Positions 35,499 through 46,765 are shown, numbered from the stretch's first letter. The stretch is 48,352 bases of DNA from Meiothermus luteus (GCF_003574085.1 NZ_QWKZ01000005.1:1-48352), one strand, 5' to 3'. The notes: generated by a model not told the origin, from the letters alone. Program-made: numbers and translations.

Positions 35499-36716
35499 TT
35501 AGAGCCGGCTGCGCGGGTCAAGGGCGTCCCGCAGCCCGTCGCCCAGGTAGTTGAAGGCCAGCACGGTGATGAAAATCATGAAGCCGGGGGCCAGGGCCAG
35601 CCAGGGCGCGTCAAAGACGTAGACCTGGGCGTTGTTGAGCATGTTGCCCCAGGTGGCTACCGGGGGTTGAATGCCAAAGCCCAGGAAGGAGAGGGTGGCC
35701 TCGGTGATGATGGCCCCACCGATGGCCAGGGTGGCGTTCACGATAAGGGGGGCCAGGGCGTTGGGCACCAGGTGCCGGAACATAATGCGGGCGTCGCTGG
35801 CCCCCAGGGCCTGGGCGGCGGTGGTGAACTCCTGTTCCCGTAGGCTCAGCACCGCCCCTCGGATGAGCCGGGCGGTGCCCACCCAGCCGAACAGGACGAT
35901 GATGGCGATGATGATGAAGACCGAGGCCGCTTCCCCAAAGACCGCCTGGGCCCAGCGGCCGGCGGCCCCTTGGGTGTCCCGCAGGAGGGCCGAGAGCACC
36001 AGCAGCAGGGGCAGCTCGGGGATGGTCAGCATGAAGTCCATGAAGCGCGAGATAACCACATCCAGGTCCACCTTGCCCTGTCCGAAAAGCCCCCAGACGC
36101 CCACCGCCAGCAAGGCTCCCCAGGCGGCCACCAGCCCCAGAAGGGAGAGGATGTTGTTCACCGAGGTTGCGCCGGAGAAAAGGGCCTGTACGTTGGGGCC
36201 GGCCAGACGCCAGGCCAGGTCGGCCAGGAAGAGGAGGAGCCCGTAGAGGATGACCCAGGAGGTCACCCGCCAGAGGGCGAACGGCCAGGGCTTCCAGCCG
36301 TCGGCGGCTCGAGCCAGCGGCCCTAGGTAGAAGCGCAGGGGGCGGCCTGAGAAATACCCCGCGATGACCCCCAGGGTGGTCCCAATCAGGGCGGCGGCGA
36401 AGGCCGCGACGAAGCCCACCAGAAGCGAGATGCGGGCCCCGTAAATAATGCGGGAGAGCACGTCACGCCCCAAGTCATCGGTGCCCAGGAGGTGTTCGCG
36501 GCTTGGCCCCTGGAAGTACTTGGTGGCCAGGTCTTCGCCTGTGGGTTGGGCGGTGGGGCTGTAGGGGGCGATCCAGGGGGCCAGCAGGGCCATGAGCACC
36601 AGGGCCACCACCACCCACAAGGAGACCATAGCGGCCTTGTGCTTCTTAAAACGACGCCAGGCCAGGGCCCAGGTGGACTGGGATTTGTTTCGGGATGCGC
36701 TCGCAACGGCAGCCAT
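35499..36716 (-). CDS. Oligopeptide/dipeptide ABC permease, DppC/OppC type
   Basis: A 405-residue membrane permease. N-terminal segment LWVVVALVLMALLAPWIAPY, the family landmark HLLGTDDLGRDVLSRIIYGARISL, and the EAA loop REQEFTTAAQALGASDARIM are present. Compared with typical members (about 300 residues) it holds an insert of about 80 residues after YFSGRP containing two more hydrophobic segments (VTSWVILYGLLLFLADLAW and LSLLGLVAAWGALLAVGVWG). Such inserts occur in some thermophile homologues. It starts 8 bp after the DppB-type gene. ATPases and binding protein are not in the window. Confidence 0.9.
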   Translation of the reverse strand: MAAVASASRNKSQSTWALAWRRFKKHKAAMVSLWVVVALVLMALLAPWIAPYSPTAQPTGEDLATKYFQGPSREHLLGTDDLGRDVLSRIIYGARISLLVGFVAAFAAALIGTTLGVIAGYFSGRPLRFYLGPLARAADGWKPWPFALWRVTSWVILYGLLLFLADLAWRLAGPNVQALFSGATSVNNILSLLGLVAAWGALLAVGVWGLFGQGKVDLDVVISRFMDFMLTIPELPLLLVLSALLRDTQGAAGRWAQAVFGEAASVFIIIAIIVLFGWVGTARLIRGAVLSLREQEFTTAAQALGASDARIMFRHLVPNALAPLIVNATLAIGGAIITEATLSFLGFGIQPPVATWGNMLNNAQVYVFDAPWLALAPGFMIFITVLAFNYLGDGLRDALDPRSRL

Positions 36717-36724
36717 AAAGCCCC

Positions 36725-37735
36725 CTAACTATAGCGGATGCGCGGGTCTACCACCGCGTACATGAGGTCGGCCAGGAGGTTGAACAGGGCGGTGAGCATG
36801 GCCAGAAAAGCCAGCGCGGCCATGGCCACGTTGTAGTCCTTGTCAATAAGGGAGTCCAAGATGGCCCGGCCCATGCCTGGGTAAGAGAAGATGGTTTCGG
36901 TGATGACTGCCCCGCCGAACACCCCGGGAATGGCCAGCCCCACCAGGGTGATGATGGGGATGAGGGCGTTGCGCAGGGCGTGCTTGTAGAGCACCACCCG
37001 TTCACCTAAGCCCTTGGCCCTGGCGGTGCGGATGTAGTCCTGGTTCAATACCTCCAGCAGGCTGGCCCGCATGTAGCGGGTCCAGGAGGCCATCTGGATG
37101 GTGGAGAGGGCCAGCACCGGAAGGATGAGCTTAAAGGCCCAGTCACCGATGTACTGGAAGAAGCTCACCTCGCCGGTTTGTACCTGGTACCACTGCAGGT
37201 CGGAGACGCTTTGGACGGGGAACTTAGGAAACCCGGGAATTTGTTCGGGGAGCCAGAAGGCAAAAAGGAACAGAAGGAGGATGCCCAGGAAGAAGATGGG
37301 CATGGAGAAGCCCACGAAGGAGAGAAAGGTGATGATGTAGTCGGCGGCGCTGTACTGGCGCACCGCTGAGAAGATGCCCACTGGGATGGCCACCAAGAGG
37401 GCCAGCAGAAGGGCGGCCCCTGAGAGGACCAGTGTGCGGGGCAGGCGCTCGGCGAAGATGATCTGGGCCGCGGGGGTGGCGTAGGTGCGAGACTGACCGA
37501 AGTCGCCTTGCAGGGCCCTGCCCAGCCACTTGAAGTAGCGCACATAGATGGGCTGGTCTAAGCCGTAGGCGCGGCGGAGCTGCTCGAGCTGCTCCGCGGT
37601 GATGCGGGGGTTCTGTTGGCGCAGCTCGTCCAATGGGTCGCCCGGCTGGAGGGCCAGCAGGGTGAAGATGACCACGGAGGCCGCGAACAACAGCGGAATC
37701 ATCTGCAGCAAACGGCGAACGGTGTAGGCAAACAC
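36725..37735 (-). CDS. Oligopeptide/dipeptide ABC permease, DppB/OppB type
   Basis: A 336-residue permease with N-terminal MFAYTVRRLLQMIPLLFAAS, LQPGDPLDELRQQNPRIT, the EAA loop LNQDYIRTARAKGLGERVVL and PGMGRAILDSLIDKDYN, all typical of DppB. The GTG start at 37733-37735 lies 7 bp after a TATGAT box, so it is leaderless. It forms an operon with the DppC-type gene. The substrate cannot be read from permeases alone; peptides, nickel or sugars are possible. Confidence 0.92.
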   Translation of the reverse strand: MFAYTVRRLLQMIPLLFAASVVIFTLLALQPGDPLDELRQQNPRITAEQLEQLRRAYGLDQPIYVRYFKWLGRALQGDFGQSRTYATPAAQIIFAERLPRTLVLSGAALLLALLVAIPVGIFSAVRQYSAADYIITFLSFVGFSMPIFFLGILLLFLFAFWLPEQIPGFPKFPVQSVSDLQWYQVQTGEVSFFQYIGDWAFKLILPVLALSTIQMASWTRYMRASLLEVLNQDYIRTARAKGLGERVVLYKHALRNALIPIITLVGLAIPGVFGGAVITETIFSYPGMGRAILDSLIDKDYNVAMAALAFLAMLTALFNLLADLMYAVVDPRIRYS

Positions 37736-37742
37736 GCCCTAC

Positions 37743-37748
37743 ATCATA
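37743..37748 (-). promoter_or_regulatory. Leaderless -10 box of the DppB-type gene
   Basis: TATGAT on the minus strand ends 7 bp before GTG 37735. Confidence 0.55.
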
Positions 37749-38056
37749 CCCCTAGCCGAGAAATATGGGTGATCCGATCCCTTGCCTCAGGCACTTCTAA
37801 GCAGCTTTTCCCTAAGCCTACCGAGGGCAACCTTGCGGCTGCCGCAGCCGCTTTGCGCCTCCACCCCTCCACCGGTCGATCGGTGAAGAAGCCTAGGCCG
37901 CCTCCTGCCGGGTCCGGTTCCAGGGTTCCAGAATGGGTGGGAAGCAGACCCCCTGAGCTTTGCTGGGGAATGGGGGCGCTTCTCCCTCTAGCCGGTGCTT
38001 TCAGGATGCCCCGGCGTGTTTGGCCTGACTCGCTTTTGCGGCTTTGGCCCAGGGGG
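37749..38056. other. Intergenic region of about 300 bp with two inverted repeats
   Basis: No gene, RNA family or riboswitch consensus is recognised. It holds a perfect hairpin GCGGCTG-CCG-CAGCCGC (37835-37851) and a small dyad CACCG-N6-CGGTG near 37877-37893. One frame stays open through it into the ABC gene, but its composition is not protein-like. Confidence 0.4.
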
Positions 38057-38062
38057 TATGCT
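38034..38062 (+). promoter_or_regulatory. Promoter of the fused ABC transporter gene
   Basis: TTTTGC (38034-38039) and TATGCT (38057-38062) are spaced by 17 bp; the -10 ends 6 bp before ATG 38069, a leaderless arrangement. Confidence 0.5.
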
Positions 38063-38068
38063 AGGGGC

Positions 38069-39550
38069 ATGAATCCGCCGGTCCTTCCCGAGCCTCAGGC
38101 CCTCCCCACCACCCCCGCCATCCGTCTTTCGGGCATCGCCGTGGCCTTTGAGGGACGGGAGGTACTCAAAGGCGTGGACCTGGAGGTTCGCAAAGGGGAG
38201 TTCGTGGCCATCATCGGGCCCTCGGGGGGCGGGAAGAGCACCCTCCTGAGGGTGATCGCGGGGCTCCTAAAAGCCCAGGCCGGCACAGTAGAGGTGCTGG
38301 GCCGACCCGCCATGGTCTTCCAGGACTACCGGCTTTTGCCCTGGCGCAACGTGGAGCAGAACATACGGCTGCCGATTGAGCTCACCGGGCGGGGCAAGGT
38401 GGAGACCTATCTGGGCATGAAGCCCTACTCGGGGCTCTACCCGCACCAGCTCTCGGGGGGCATGAAAGCCCGGGTGGCCATTGCCCGGGCCCTCGCCCAA
38501 GACGCCGAGGTGCTGTTGATGGACGAGCCCTTTGCTGCCCTGGACGCCTTGGTGCGGGAGCGCTTCAACCTCGAGCTCAAACGCCTGCACGAGCGCACTG
38601 GAAAGACCATCCTCTTCGTGACCCACAGCATCCGGGAGGCGGTCTACCTGGCCGACCGGGTGGTGGTGCTCACCGGAGGCCGGGTTGAGGCTGTGCTGGA
38701 GACGAAAGGGGAGGGCCGCCTGACCGCTTTCACCGACGGCATTGAGGCCGAGCTGCGGGAGCGCCTGGGGGTGGCCGACTCCACCTTTATTGAGCCCCCA
38801 CCCCCTCCCATGCGCCCCCCTTGGGAAGTCTTCGGGGTTCTGGGCCTAGGGGGGGTGTTCTTTTTGCTGTGGAGCCTTCTGGCCGCTCGGGTTCCGCTCT
38901 TCATGCCCTCCCCAGCCCAGGTCTGGAGGGCCATGGTGGACAACGCCCCTCTACTGGCCCAAAGCGCCCTGGCCACCCTCGAGGCTGCCCTGCTGGGCAC
39001 CTTGGTTTCGCTGGCGGTCGGGCTCCCTCTAGGGTACGCCATGGGCCGCAGCCGGGCCTTGGAGCGGCTCTTCTCGCCTTTCATCGTAGCCCTGCAGGCG
39101 GTGCCCACCATCATCATCGCCCCCCTGCTCATCATCTGGTTCGGCTATGGCCTGGTCTCCAAGGTCATCACGGTAACCCTCATATCGGTCTTTCCCGTAA
39201 TGGTGAGCGCCATGGTGGGGGTGCGGGAGGTGGACCGGGTTTACCGCGAGGTCTTTCAGACCATGGGGGCCACGGCCTGGGGGGTGTTCAGCAAGCTGGA
39301 GTTTCCTGGGGCCCTCCCGGTGGTGCTGGGAGGGCTGCGGCTCACCCTCTCCTTGGCCCTCATTGGGGCGGTGGTGGCGGAGTTCGTGTTCGGGGGGGCG
39401 GGGCTTGGGTACATGGCCAACACCGAGCGGCTCAATTTCCGCTATGCCAACGCCTTCGCTGCGGTGATGGTCACGGTGGGCCTGGGCATCGCCCTGTACG
39501 CCTTGGTGGCTGGGCTCGAGGGCTACGTGCTGCGCTATCGGCGCAGGTAG
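38069..39550 (+). CDS. ABC transporter with ATPase and permease in one chain (nitrate/sulfonate/pyrimidine type)
   Basis: A 493-residue fusion. Residues 1-240 are an SsuB/TauB-like ATPase: Walker A GPSGGGKST (50-58), VFQDYRLLPW, signature LSGGMKARVAIARAL, Walker B LLMDEPFAALD and FVTHSIREAV. A proline-rich hinge (IEPPPPPMRPPWE, about 241-253) leads to a permease of about 240 residues with five or six membrane segments and an EAA loop YREVFQTMGATAWGVFSKLE. These two parts are normally separate genes. Domain order ATPase-permease is visible without any frameshift. Substrate class: nitrate, sulfonates, taurine, or thiamine/riboflavin precursors; no binding protein is adjacent. Confidence 0.88.
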   Translation: MNPPVLPEPQALPTTPAIRLSGIAVAFEGREVLKGVDLEVRKGEFVAIIGPSGGGKSTLLRVIAGLLKAQAGTVEVLGRPAMVFQDYRLLPWRNVEQNIRLPIELTGRGKVETYLGMKPYSGLYPHQLSGGMKARVAIARALAQDAEVLLMDEPFAALDALVRERFNLELKRLHERTGKTILFVTHSIREAVYLADRVVVLTGGRVEAVLETKGEGRLTAFTDGIEAELRERLGVADSTFIEPPPPPMRPPWEVFGVLGLGGVFFLLWSLLAARVPLFMPSPAQVWRAMVDNAPLLAQSALATLEAALLGTLVSLAVGLPLGYAMGRSRALERLFSPFIVALQAVPTIIIAPLLIIWFGYGLVSKVITVTLISVFPVMVSAMVGVREVDRVYREVFQTMGATAWGVFSKLEFPGALPVVLGGLRLTLSLALIGAVVAEFVFGGAGLGYMANTERLNFRYANAFAAVMVTVGLGIALYALVAGLEGYVLRYRRR

Positions 39551-39603
39551 CCCGTCTTGACAAAACCGCACTCAACTGTCTTAGGTCCTGTGACCCAGCC
39601 CTC

Positions 39604-39633
39604 TTGACAATCTTGCGGGCAGGGCGGAATAAT
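39604..39633 (+). promoter_or_regulatory. Promoter of groESL
   Basis: Perfect -35 TTGACA (39604-39609) and AATAAT (39628-39633), spaced by 18 bp, place the start of transcription near 39640. Confidence 0.7.
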
Positions 39634-39644
39634 ATAGCCTCGGG

Positions 39645-39671
39645 TTGACACTCTAAACCCAAGATTGTCAA
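39645..39671. promoter_or_regulatory. CIRCE-like operator of groESL
   Basis: TTGACACTC, nine bases, GATTGTCAA. The half-site length and the 9-bp gap equal the CIRCE element (TTAGCACTC-N9-GAGTGCTAA), with 7/9 and 6/9 matches, just after the predicted start site where HrcA normally binds. The right half also forms a 12-bp perfect inverted repeat with the -35 region (TTGACAATCTTG, 39604-39615, against 39660-39671). Confidence 0.55.
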
Positions 39672-39694
39672 AGGCCTTTTACAGGAGGAACACA

Positions 39695-42785
<3,091 letters not shown>

Positions 42786-42790
42786 CGGCT

Positions 42791-43699
42791 TCAGTTTAGT
42801 GCCGCGCGGAAAAAGGCCACCGCCCGCTGCATGAGCAGGGCGTAGTCTTGGCCGCGAAAGGTGTGGCCCGCCCCCGGGTAGCTAAAGCACCGGTGGGGCA
42901 CCCGGTTCCTCCGAAGCGCAGTGCATATCTCTTCGGCCCAGGCATGAGGGGTCTGGGCGTCGCGGGTGCCATGGTGGACCTGAACCTGAGCCCGCAGGCG
43001 GTGATAGTGGTATATGGGCGAGATTTGGGCCAGGTTGGGAGGGGGGTTGCGGGCCTCCTCGCAGCCTCGAGCCCCATTGGTAAAGACGTAGCAGATTTGC
43101 TGGGCGTTTTTCAGGTCGTCCCCGTGCATGCTGCTGTACAAAAGCACCGCCCGTATCTGGTTGTCCACCACCGCCACCCGCTGGGCCACGCCGCCCCCCA
43201 TGCTGTGGCCCATCAGGCCGATTCGAGGAAGGGCTTTCTCCAGCGCTCCACGGCCCGCCTGCGCCCGCACGATGGCTGCCAAATCCAGGATTTCCTGCGC
43301 ATAAAGGATGCGCCAGGGGCTCCCCTCGGGCTGACCCTCGGAGAGGCCGTGCCCCCGCAGGTTGGGGTGCAAAACAACGAACCCGGAGCGGGCCAAATGG
43401 TCGGCGTAGCGGGTGGTGTAGGTGAGCGTGCGGTAGGTAGAAGGGTTCACGTAGCCGTGAATCAGGATGATCACCGGGAACCGACCGGCTCCGTTGGGAA
43501 CGTTCATAAAGCCGTACATCCGGAGCCCTTGCGAGGGGTAGCGCACCAGGTAGCGGGTAAATCCCTGGGTCCGCTCCAAAACCCTCTCCACGCTCAGGGT
43601 TCCGCCACCGTAGTGCTGCCGGGAGAGCTGGTCTATGGTGAGGGTTTGGGACAGGCCTAGGGAAGAGACCCAAAGAAAGCCCACCAACCAGCGCAGCAT
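42791..43699 (-). CDS. Secreted alpha/beta hydrolase
   Basis: A 302-residue esterase/peptidase-like hydrolase. A short signal peptide (WLVGFLWVSSLGLSQ) is followed by a core with ILIHGYVN (oxyanion region), HPNLRGHGLSEG, the nucleophile elbow GHSMGG with Ser166, an acid residue near HGTRDAQTPH and the histidine of GAGHTF. An extra region with two cysteines (QQICYVFTNGARGCEEA) may hold a disulfide. It resembles dienelactone hydrolase/S9-like families; the substrate is unknown. ATG 43699 is chosen because TAGGGT lies 6 bp upstream; TTG 43705 is the other option. It ends 5 bp before the hemW start. Confidence 0.82.
   Translation of the reverse strand: MLRWLVGFLWVSSLGLSQTLTIDQLSRQHYGGGTLSVERVLERTQGFTRYLVRYPSQGLRMYGFMNVPNGAGRFPVIILIHGYVNPSTYRTLTYTTRYADHLARSGFVVLHPNLRGHGLSEGQPEGSPWRILYAQEILDLAAIVRAQAGRGALEKALPRIGLMGHSMGGGVAQRVAVVDNQIRAVLLYSSMHGDDLKNAQQICYVFTNGARGCEEARNPPPNLAQISPIYHYHRLRAQVQVHHGTRDAQTPHAWAEEICTALRRNRVPHRCFSYPGAGHTFRGQDYALLMQRAVAFFRAALN
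42793..42798 (-). promoter_or_regulatory. Leaderless -10 box of hemW
   Basis: TAAACT on the minus strand ends 7 bp before GTG 42785, within the last codons of the hydrolase gene. Confidence 0.5.
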
Positions 43700-43705
43700 A
43701 CCCAA

Positions 43706-43711
43706 ACCCTA
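43706..43711 (-). promoter_or_regulatory. Leaderless -10 box of the alpha/beta hydrolase gene
   Basis: TAGGGT on the minus strand ends 6 bp before ATG 43699. Confidence 0.45.
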
Positions 43712-43878
43712 AAACAGCCTCGGGCTCGAGGGGGGAACTGGCTCACATTTCAAAGGGCAGGGGTACGCCCTACCCTGAGAGGCTATCGCAAAGGCGACAA
43801 TCCCTACGTCTGCGGCTGCTCCTACTGCCACCTGACCCGCTGCCCCCGAAGCGTTTGCTACCCTGGAGGAGATTCGCT

Positions 43879-44256
43879 ATGGACGATAGGAAGCTGAACC
43901 CCTTGCGGCTGCTTATCGCGGTGGGCATCCTGGGTTACTTTGGTTGGCTCTTTGTCCAGCCCAGCCCGCAGACGGAGGCCCAAAAGGCTCCACCCGCGCC
44001 GGCCTCGAGGCCCACCAGCCAGAGCCAGCCTGAACCCTCGGCCTGCTCGGCCAGGGTTGAGCAGGTGGGCATAAGCACCTACGAGGTGCGGCTGCGCATT
44101 TCGGGTTCGGCCAACACCATCCTGGTCTACACCGACCAGGGCACCGTGACCGCCTCCACCACCGAGGCCGGCAGCGCTGGGGAGTACCGGGTGCGCACCC
44201 CCGGCCCGGCCACAGCGGTGCAGCTTGATGGCTGTCCTCCCTTGGACCTGAGGTGA
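43879..44256 (+). CDS. Membrane-anchored hypothetical protein
   Basis: A 125-residue protein with a single N-terminal membrane segment (LRLLIAVGILGYFGWLF), a proline/alanine/serine-rich spacer (residues 29-57) and a C-terminal beta domain of about 70 residues. The domain is bounded by two cysteines (ACSARVEQ and DGCPPLD) that may form a disulfide. Family not recognised. GGAGGAG lies 7 bp before ATG 43879; the upstream in-frame TTG 43855 is less likely. It probably faces the periplasm. No functional hint comes from neighbours, which are phage remnants downstream and a divergent hydrolase upstream. Confidence 0.7.
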   Translation: MDDRKLNPLRLLIAVGILGYFGWLFVQPSPQTEAQKAPPAPASRPTSQSQPEPSACSARVEQVGISTYEVRLRISGSANTILVYTDQGTVTASTTEAGSAGEYRVRTPGPATAVQLDGCPPLDLR

Positions 44257-44397
44257 CCTGATGGACACGGACATCAAAAAAGGCGAAATCCTGTTGCTTC
44301 CAACACAGCTTCTTTATCCTGCTTACCCACACACCTGAGGGTTTGCCCCCAAGACTTGGCTACCTAAGCCACAACCCCATTTCCCTTGAGTACTACT
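44257..44397. other. Intergenic stretch, nothing recognised
   Basis: About 140 bp with lower GC and no coding signal. A small dyad TGATG-N8-CATCA lies near 44261-44278, without a T-tract on the plus strand. Confidence 0.3.
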
Positions 44398-44633
44398 GAA
44401 ATGCGGGCCAGCCTGTAGGCACTGTAGGGAAAGGCCACAACCGCCGGTGGCTGGCGCATTTGCACTTGGACATTCTCAAAAAGCGGCTCGACCGCTGGGA
44501 CGACTGGCCTGGGCACGACCGAGCCCGGTTGCTGAAACACTACACAGACCCCTGGGCCTTTTTGCAAAAGCAGGCCCAAGCAGGCCGAATAGTCTGGCCC
44601 AAATGCTGGGAGGTTGACGCGAATGTGTGGTGA
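44398..44633 (+). pseudogene. Orphan open frame, probable phage-gene fragment
   Basis: Open from just after TGA near 44397 to TGA 44631-44633 with protein-like composition, including RRWLAHLHLDILKKRLDRWD and LLKHYTDPWAFLQKQAQAGR. No good start codon or ribosome site exists, and I do not recognise the family. It ends exactly at the point where the truncated integrase begins on the other strand, so it is probably the C-terminal piece of a gene joined by deletion. Confidence 0.4.
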
Positions 44634-45231
44634 GCATGAGGTGGAACATGGGGTATAGGCGGTGGGACCGGGCAACCTCCAGGAAGCGGGCTGCCTGCTC
44701 GGGCCGCCACGCCCGGGCGGGGCGCACCCTGCTGCCCTTGGGGGGGTCTACCGCGTCCATGGGATTGCTCTCTATCAGCCCCAGCCGCAGGGCGTCGCGG
44801 AGGGCGGCGCGCAAGAACTGGTACAAGTGCCCCCGCACCGAGGGGTACAGGTGGGCCAGCTCGGCAAAGCGTTGGCGCAAGGCAAGCGGGGTCAGGCGCG
44901 CCAGAGGCAGGTGGGCCAGCGGTTCCAGGTGCCGCATGTACTGGCGATAGTTGGCTACCGTAGCCGGGCGCAACCCCTTGGAGCGGGCCCGTTCCTCAGA
45001 CCAGTGGGCCAGCCACTGGCCCAGGGTAAAGCGCGGCGTGGCCGGCAGCACCGCGTACCCCGCCTTGGGCAGTAGCCGGGCCAGCTTCTCGGCTACCTCC
45101 CGCCGGGTTGAGCCATAGACCCACTTCTTGCGCTGCTTGCCATCCGGGCCATAGCCCACCGTGACAAAAGCCGCCCACCGACCATCCTTGCGCTGGAAGA
45201 TGCTGCCTTCGCCTTTGCCGCGTCGGGGCAT
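44476..45231 (-). pseudogene. Phage-type tyrosine integrase, truncated before the catalytic domain
   Basis: ATG 45229-45231 has AGAGGAG 5 bp upstream. Residues 1-60 are an AP2-like arm-binding region (RGKGEGSIFQRKDGRWAAFV, KQRKKWVYGSTRREVAEKLA). Residues 70-170 form the SAM-like core-binding domain (TLGQWLAHWSEERARSKGLR, ATVANYRQYMRHLEPL). The frame continues to MFHLMLTT, where the catalytic domain (GLRRGE onward) should start. From about 44630 the frame runs through unrelated sequence to a stop at 44476. The catalytic R-H-R-Y residues are therefore missing. Confidence 0.8.
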
Positions 45232-45232
45232 G

Positions 45233-45261
45233 TTAACTCCTCTTACGTGATGTGATACCCT
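45233..45261 (+). promoter_or_regulatory. Possible promoter of the 49-residue gene
   Basis: TTAACT (45233-45238) and TACCCT (45256-45261), spaced by 17 bp, divergent from the integrase. Confidence 0.4.
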
Positions 45262-45283
45262 TAGCTCGAGGGGAAGAACGAAT

Positions 45284-45433
45284 ATGCGCACTACCGTGAA
45301 AAACCGGAAGACCCGCGCTGCCCGTATCGGTCGGGTTATCGACAAGGTGACCAGCGATGCTCAGGCCAAAAAAATGCTTGCCGAAGTGCTCAAGGAAAAC
45401 GCCAAAGCTTTGAAAACCCTGGCTAAGCTGTAA
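45284..45433 (+). CDS. Small basic protein, 49 residues
   Basis: ATG 45284 to TAA 45431-45433. The protein is strongly basic with an arginine/lysine-rich start (MRTTVKNRKTRAARIGRVID) and a helical, lysine-rich second half (AKKMLAEVLKENAKALKTLA). A GAGGGGAAG site lies about 8 bp upstream. It is divergent from the integrase remnant and 3 bp before the LysM-like frame, so it probably belongs to the same phage-derived block. It might bind nucleic acid; no family recognised. Confidence 0.55.
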   Translation: MRTTVKNRKTRAARIGRVIDKVTSDAQAKKMLAEVLKENAKALKTLAKL

Positions 45434-45436
45434 CCC

Positions 45437-46205
45437 ATGGCCAAGCTGTATTACCGCTACCGTGGGGATACCTTCCTCACGGTAGTTGCTTTGTTGCAGG
45501 TTCATGCTGATGTCCTTGAGTTGTCGGGTGGGTTGCCGGGAATCAAAGACCGTGGGTCCCACACCTACAACCGGCGCAGGATGCGGGTATCCTGCTGCAA
45601 ACCTGCCGCCCGCGCCGGCTAAGACGGTTGGGGAGTTGCAAAACCGCGTCTGGCGAATCATCCTAGACTACAACGGCAAAATCAACGACACCGCCAACGC
45701 GATGGGCTTTGTGCCGGATGTAATAGGCAAGACCTACGCCAAATATCTGGCAGAGTATCTGGTGGAATCCGCCCTGAAAAACAAAGTGCCGCTGGATTTG
45801 TTGGTAGCGCTGACCCGGGCAGAAAGCGCTTTTGTCCCCACCGTGACCACCAATCGTTACGAGGCCATTGGCTGGACAGACGACGCAATCCGCAAAGCGG
45901 TGCAAAACCAGTGGTCTGTGGGGCCGCTCCAGGTCAAACCCTTTGTGTTCACCGAGGTAGGCTTGGCCAGCCCGGCCCGTTGGCCAGGTGACCCTGTGCC
46001 TTGGAAACACCCAGCCCGGTTGCGCGATGCGGTGGAGGCCGGAGCACGCTACCTGACCAAGCAGCGTAATCGGTTTGGTACCTGGCGTGCAGCGCTTCAC
46101 GCCCACAACGTAGGGCCAACCGCTTATCAGCAAGGCCGCCGCAACAACGCCTACGTCGAGAAAATCATCAACTGGGCCAACGGGTACACCGAGCTGAGAA
46201 CATAA
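45437..46205 (+). pseudogene. LysM-like domain plus lytic transglycosylase, interrupted by a frameshift
   Basis: The frame of ATG 45437 encodes a LysM-like N-terminus (YYRYRGDTFLTVVALLQVHA, then DVLELSGGLPGIK). Near 45540 protein-like sequence passes to the +1 frame: a Pro/Ala linker (TPTTGAGCGYPAANLPPAPA), then a transglycosylase SLT-type domain with VALTRAESAF (catalytic Glu), WSVGPLQVKPF and ALHAHNVGPTAYQQG, ending at TAA 46203-46205. The intact gene would be a phage or cell-wall lysin of about 255 residues. A start after the linker (for example in the 45600s) might still allow expression of the enzyme part alone. Confidence 0.7.
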
Positions 46206-46232
46206 GGTGTCAGTAAGGTGTCAAAAGCACAA

Positions 46233-46261
46233 CTCCGGGGTAAGTTGGCCCCGGAGCTTTT
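46233..46261 (+). terminator. Terminator after the transglycosylase remnant
   Basis: CTCCGGGG (46233-46240), an 8-nt loop, CCCCGGAG (46249-46256) and CTTTT. Confidence 0.8.
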
Positions 46262-46273
46262 GCGTCCTGGCGC

Positions 46274-46350
<77 letters not shown>

Positions 46351-46363
46351 CCGCAGCGAAACG

Positions 46364-46392
46364 AGTATAGCCGGGGCTTCCAGATAGGTCAA
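46364..46392 (-). promoter_or_regulatory. Promoter of tRNA-Ile
   Basis: On the minus strand TTGACC (46387-46392) and TATACT (46364-46369) are spaced by 17 bp, about 14 bp before the tRNA. Confidence 0.8.
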
Positions 46393-46448
46393 GCTCGCAT
46401 ACAGGCTTTTATCACGACCCTCGAATTAGCTTGAGCAGGGGGTGAGGA

Positions 46449-46765
46449 TTAGCCGAGAACCTCCTGACCGAGCGCAACACGGGCCACTTGTAGGGGCTCC
46501 AACTGCTCGCTCAAAAACCAAAAGAAGCGGTAGATGGTGGCTTGCGCTGGTTCAGACGGGTACGGATACCCACCTGGTTGAGCAGGAAAGCACGGTGGTC
46601 TTTCACCCACTGGCGGATGGCCAGGATGTTGTGCCGTCCCGAACCCACCGCCATCAAGCAGATGAGCAGCAGGTCTTGCCATTGATGTTGGGTCCTCAAG
46701 GGCTCGCGGGGGTCGGGTATCTGGGCTAGATAGGGTAGTGGACTGGGAATGGAGACCGCTTGCAT
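46449..46765 (-). pseudogene. ISAs1-type transposase, N-terminal fragment with frameshift
   Basis: From ATG 46763-46765 the frame reads LPYLAQIPDPREPLRTQHQW, DLLLICLMAVGSGRHNILAI and RQWVKDHRAFL, the conserved N-terminal domain of ISAs1-family transposases. Near 46535 the sequence shifts frame and continues IYRFFWFLSEQLEPLQVARV to a stop at 46449. The DDE catalytic domain is absent, so it is an IS remnant. Confidence 0.7.

Noticed and set aside
37749-38056. Riboswitch (TPP, FMN or cobalamin) before the fused ABC gene
   Set aside because: I looked for conserved core motifs on both strands and found none.
37616-38068. N-terminal extension of the fused ABC transporter
   Set aside because: The first 151 codons overlap the divergent permease gene and have no protein-like pattern; ATG 38069 follows a good promoter.
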